A stretch of 8,632 nt of DNA, from the NCBI GenBank assembly GCA_036401335.1, contig DASWVC010000195.1:1-8632 (forward strand), written 5' to 3'. Made by a program: the position numbers and the translations under genes. Positions 6,712-8,632 of this stretch are shown here, piece after piece. How positions within the stretch are numbered: the stretch's first letter is position 1; each line of letters begins with the position of its first letter. Source of the stretch: DASWVC01 sp036401335 (GTDB lineage Bacteria; Verrucomicrobiota; Verrucomicrobiia; Chthoniobacterales; JAFAMB01). The notes beneath the pieces are model-generated. The model was not told the origin of the DNA and searched no databases. It saw nothing but the letters and a program-made list of their open reading frames with translations.

Positions 6712-7062
6712 CCGCGTGCGACGGGAGACCACCCCGAGCACCGGAGCGATCCAGTCGAACGCGACGTTTTCCCAAAGGGGCGCTCCCAGACCGCTGCAAT
6801 GTCCGCCTGCGCCTTCGGATTCCGCAAAGCGATGGAAGCGCTTTTCACAGCCCAACAGGCCGTAAAACCATTGGCTTCGGCGGTCGCATCGAACCCGGGG
6901 GGGTATGAGGACGGCGGGCCTCGGGGCGTTACCGGCATCCGGCCGCAACAAGCAGGCGGTCATCAACCCCACATCAAACGGGACTGCCGCCACGCTGGTG
7001 CTCCAGGGCAGCAGGGGAAGCGCAGCCTGAAAGGTTGCCCGATGGGCCGAAAGGGGTATGGA
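6712..7062 (-). pseudogene. Remnant of alpha/beta hydrolase (FrsA/DUF1100-like), frameshifted
   Basis: Reading leftwards from about 7050, one frame gives SAHRATFQAALPLLP, VAAVPFDVGLMTACL and LLRPDAGNAPRPAVLIPP. Removing one base from the run of seven G at 6897-6903 continues this directly as GFDATAEANGFTACWAVKS in the next frame. The joined pattern (RATFQAA, pause, VPF---L-AC-LRPD-G-APRP-VLI--GFD-T-E) matches the region just before and into the catalytic domain of alpha/beta hydrolases related to 2,6-dihydropseudooxynicotine hydrolase and FrsA. Further left, the original frame resumes with family-like LWENVAFDWIAPVLGVV, implying a second shift near 6850. The nucleophile elbow GxSxGG that should follow is absent; the sequence ends near the unrelated frame at 6182-6691. 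It is therefore a decayed, truncated gene, not a working enzyme. The homology call is from memory of the family. Confidence 0.5.
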
Positions 7063-7086
7063 GTGTTTTGTCAGTGGTGCGATTCC

Positions 7087-7298
7087 ATGCCGGACGTGCT
7101 CAATCAATTGCCCCTCCGGCTGGAAAACGGGTCGTATGCTCTCCAGACAGCCGACGGGTTTAACTACGTCACCGCCGTCAACACACACGTCCTGCAGACC
7201 ACCGGAGGAATCTCCACGCGAATCAGTGACCCCAATGCGGCGCCACAAATTGGGTATACGGCCAAGTTCGAAATGATGATGATAGACCGGACCGAAGC
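7087..7298 (+). pseudogene. Possible fragment of a fascin/beta-trefoil-like protein
   Basis: The plus-strand frame from ATG 7087 reads LPLRLENGSYALQTADGF, then NYVTAVN, LQTTGG, SDPNAAPQIG and TAKFEMMMID. NG-YALQT--G--YVTAVN is the hallmark of fascin-like/beta-trefoil repeats found in secreted bacterial proteins, where a HTDAT-IG-WE-F segment usually follows; APQIGYTAKFEM could be a diverged version. The codons have strong third-position G/C bias. Only one repeat is visible; upstream the frame turns into the antisense of the hydrolase remnant, and downstream (from about 7299) it runs into repeat DNA with Gly/Arg-rich nonsense. I read it as a gene scrap, with low confidence. Confidence 0.32.
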
Positions 7299-7401
7299 GC
7301 TCCTGTCCCCGGGAAGCGGTGAACGGGGAGGCGGGCGATGGCACCAAGGAAAGGAAGTAGTTGGGCCCGAAAAGGCCCTGGCCTCGGCGCGTGAAGGTAA
7401 C

Positions 7402-7435
7402 CGGGGGCCCGGTAGGGCGGCGAGTCCCTTCGCCG
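7402..7435 (+). repeat. REP-like palindromic element, left copy
   Basis: This is a 34-base unit beginning CGGGGGCCCGGTAGGGC and ending TCGCCG. Its right half folds into a hairpin with stem CGGCGA (7418-7423)/TCGCCG (7430-7435) and loop GTCCCT. A perfect copy lies in opposite orientation at 7608-7641. The GGTAGGGC head next to a hairpin is the usual form of REP elements, which TnpA-REP (RAYT) proteins mobilise; no such gene is in the window. Confidence 0.75.
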
Positions 7436-7607
7436 GGCAGGCCGGCAGGGGTCGGGGTGGGGCTTCCCGAAAGGCCCGTCCGGAAACGCCGCGTGAGCCG
7501 ACCGACCAGACGGGCGCCATCCCCGCAGGCGCTTGAGGACAAGTTCCCCTACCGGAGGTCGCGCAGGGACACGCGGCCCGACCGGGGCGGCCGCCCCAAC
7601 ACCCCGG

Positions 7608-7641
7608 CGGCGAAGGGACTCGCCGCCCTACCGGGCCCCCG
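7608..7641 (-). repeat. REP-like palindromic element, right inverted copy
   Basis: Exact reverse complement of 7402-7435, all 34 bases. The two copies are 172 bases apart, so together they span 240 bases, either as a BIME-like pair or as the ends of a small non-autonomous element. No matching short direct repeat is seen just outside the pair. This copy lies about 100 bases past the stop of the minus-strand SGNH hydrolase and could cap its transcript. Confidence 0.75.
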
Positions 7642-7743
7642 CTCGCCTGCCGGCCTCAGGATTATCACCCGTCGCATACAGCTTCACGTGGGCCAAAGCC
7701 TTGCTGTGTTCCGGAAGCGGCTGACAACCCGGACGCAGGCCAT

Positions 7744-8613
7744 TCACCGCGTTTCGGTTAACAACCGCAGGTCAATCGAATCGGCCATTGCCTTGTAGCC
7801 GCCGTCGCCCGGATGCAGGTGATCGCCGGAATCGAAGGCGGCTTGAATGTGGCTCGGCCGCTCTGGGTCCCTGACCAGCGCATCAAAATCAATCACGCCA
7901 TCAAATTCCTTGCTTTCACGAATCCATTGGTTCACGGCCTGGCGCGTCTTCTCCTTCTCGGGATTGTAGTAGTAGTCCAGTGGCGGATTAACCACCTTGA
8001 AGGTGTCCTCAAACGGCGTCAGCGTTGCCGCAAAGATGCGGATGTTGCGCGCGTGAGCCGCCGCGATCAACTGGCGATAGCCGGTGATCAGGTCTTCGAC
8101 GGCAACCGGGCGAGCGGTGGGGTCCAGCACGCCGCCCGGCCAGCCGATGTCGTTGATGCCGATCATCACCACAACGGTGCCGACTCCCGGGACGCTGAGC
8201 GCGTCGCGCTCAAAACGCGCCAGCGCGTTGGCGCCCATGCGGTCCTTGAGCAACTGAGCGCCGGAGATGCCCGCGTTCAGCACGGCTACCGGCGTGTCCC
8301 CCGCCTCGGCCAGGCGCGTGGCCAGGAAGTCGGGCCAGCGGTGGTTGGCGTCCACCGTCGAACCGTCCGCATCGGTGATCGAATCACCAAACGTCACAAC
8401 CACTCGCGCACTGGCGGGTGCCTCGACCAGGATCTGGCTGACAAACACCCGGCGGCATGCTTGGCGACAGGCTTCGCTTTTGGCCTGAGCTCGCCGGCCT
8501 AGGCGCTTGAGCCAGGTAAAATCTGGGTTGCCTCCTGGACCGCTTCGCCGCAAGGGCCCTACCCGGCCGGTTGGGCCGTGGCGCAGCCCGACCTGAGCTT
8601 CGCCCTTCCGCAC
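7744..8613 (-). CDS. SGNH/GDSL hydrolase (lysophospholipase L1-like), 5' end uncertain
   Basis: This is a serine esterase of the SGNH fold. Blocks are GDSIT (residues 76-80, nucleophile Ser78), NAGISG (Gly115), GINDIG (Asn154) and GDHLHPGDGGYKAMA with Asp264 and His267 of the DxxH pair, so the active site is complete. SILVEAP-ASARVVV and DADGSTVDANHRWPDFLA are typical of the secreted subgroup in which this domain follows an N-terminal beta domain and a signal peptide. Here similarity begins only around residue 56 (about 8448). The preceding residues (MRKGEAQVGLRHGPTGRVGP onward) are Arg/Gly-rich, without a signal peptide, and their DNA carries a repeat-like block. The frame stays open to the window edge, so GTG 8613 is only a nominal start. 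Either the N-terminal domain was replaced or lost, or a shorter protein starts downstream. Substrate unknown. Confidence 0.8.
   Translation of the reverse strand: MRKGEAQVGLRHGPTGRVGPLRRSGPGGNPDFTWLKRLGRRAQAKSEACRQACRRVFVSQILVEAPASARVVVTFGDSITDADGSTVDANHRWPDFLATRLAEAGDTPVAVLNAGISGAQLLKDRMGANALARFERDALSVPGVGTVVVMIGINDIGWPGGVLDPTARPVAVEDLITGYRQLIAAAHARNIRIFAATLTPFEDTFKVVNPPLDYYYNPEKEKTRQAVNQWIRESKEFDGVIDFDALVRDPERPSHIQAAFDSGDHLHPGDGGYKAMADSIDLRLLTETR
8541..8572 (-). repeat. Degenerate REP-like block
   Basis: On the minus strand this reads GGCCGGGTAGGGCCCTTGCG then GCGAAGCG. It shares the GGTAGGGC head and a GGCGAAG segment with the pair at 7402 and 7608, but the order and hairpin are altered. 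It lies within the non-conserved upstream part of the SGNH hydrolase frame. Confidence 0.35.
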
Positions 8614-8632
8614 GGCGACACCGAAGGCGCCA

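Larger units (their letters stand above)
7299..7743. other. Gene-free repeat-rich stretch
   Basis: No credible gene lies between the fragment ending near 7298 and the hydrolase stop at 7744. The frames that are open here are Gly/Arg/Pro-rich and low in complexity. The stretch contains the 34-bp inverted repeat pair and G/C-run blocks such as GGGGTCGGGGTGGGG-like DNA at about 7448-7462, partly mirrored by GGGCGGCCGCCCC at 7575-7587. It also holds a CTCCTGTCCCCGGGAAGC-type block near 7300 that resembles common dispersed bacterial repeats. Confidence 0.6.

Noticed and set aside
6799..7536. 245-codon plus-strand frame as one complete gene
   Set aside because: Only the middle (about 7087-7298) looks protein-like. 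The left part is antisense to the hydrolase remnant and the right part translates repeat DNA into Gly/Arg-rich sequence.
6172..7542. 456-codon open frame on the minus strand
   Set aside because: Its composition is rich in Ser, Arg, Pro and Cys and most of it matches nothing. Part of it is one frame of the hydrolase remnant, and its ends run antisense to the 6182-6691 frame and through the repeat pair.
7402..7641. CRISPR array
   Set aside because: There are only two repeat copies, and they are inverted, not direct, with a single 172-base interval.
7813..8502. 229-codon open frame on the plus strand
   Set aside because: It is antisense to the SGNH hydrolase catalytic domain, all of whose blocks are intact on the minus strand.

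Overview
The window is GC-rich bacterial DNA. Short intergenic gaps, several GTG/TTG starts, few clear Shine-Dalgarno sites, GGTAGGGC-type palindromic repeats and a secreted protein whose mature end reads DVLTYHNDNARTGLN all fit a soil Verrucomicrobiota or Acidobacteriota-like chromosome. This placement is an inference from style; there is no rRNA or other marker gene to confirm it.

Left two thirds (1-6200): almost everything runs on the minus strand and reads from high to low coordinates. The order is a truncated patatin-like phospholipase (6200-5745), a PanE/ApbA-type ketoacid reductase (5736-4696), an HpnA-like NAD-dependent sugar epimerase/reductase (4699-3713), a DevB/HlyD membrane fusion protein (3662-2652), a DevC permease (2104-911), a DevA ATPase (914-213), and the first codons of a secreted protein that leaves the window at position 1. 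Reductase/epimerase and devC/devA each overlap by four bases or fewer, which suggests translational coupling. One small secreted protein gene (2151-2528) sits on the plus strand and splits devB from devC. DevBCA exporters work with a TolC-type outer membrane protein, and the best known one exports heterocyst glycolipids. Sharing a strand with an epimerase and a reductase suggests a make-and-export module for a lipid or glycoconjugate. No TolC, synthase or glycosyltransferase lies in the window.

Right third (6182-8632): a less orderly region. It holds an unrecognised basic-tailed 169-residue reading frame (6182-6691), a frameshifted remnant of an alpha/beta hydrolase (about 7062-6712, minus), a possible fragment of a fascin/beta-trefoil-like protein (7087-7298, plus), a gene-free stretch with a perfect 34-bp inverted repeat pair of REP/BIME type (7402-7435 and 7608-7641), and an SGNH/GDSL hydrolase (8613-7744, minus). 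The catalytic domain of the hydrolase looks complete, but its upstream part looks foreign to the family and carries a degenerate repeat of the same kind. The region looks like a zone of gene decay and repeat insertion next to an intact operon.
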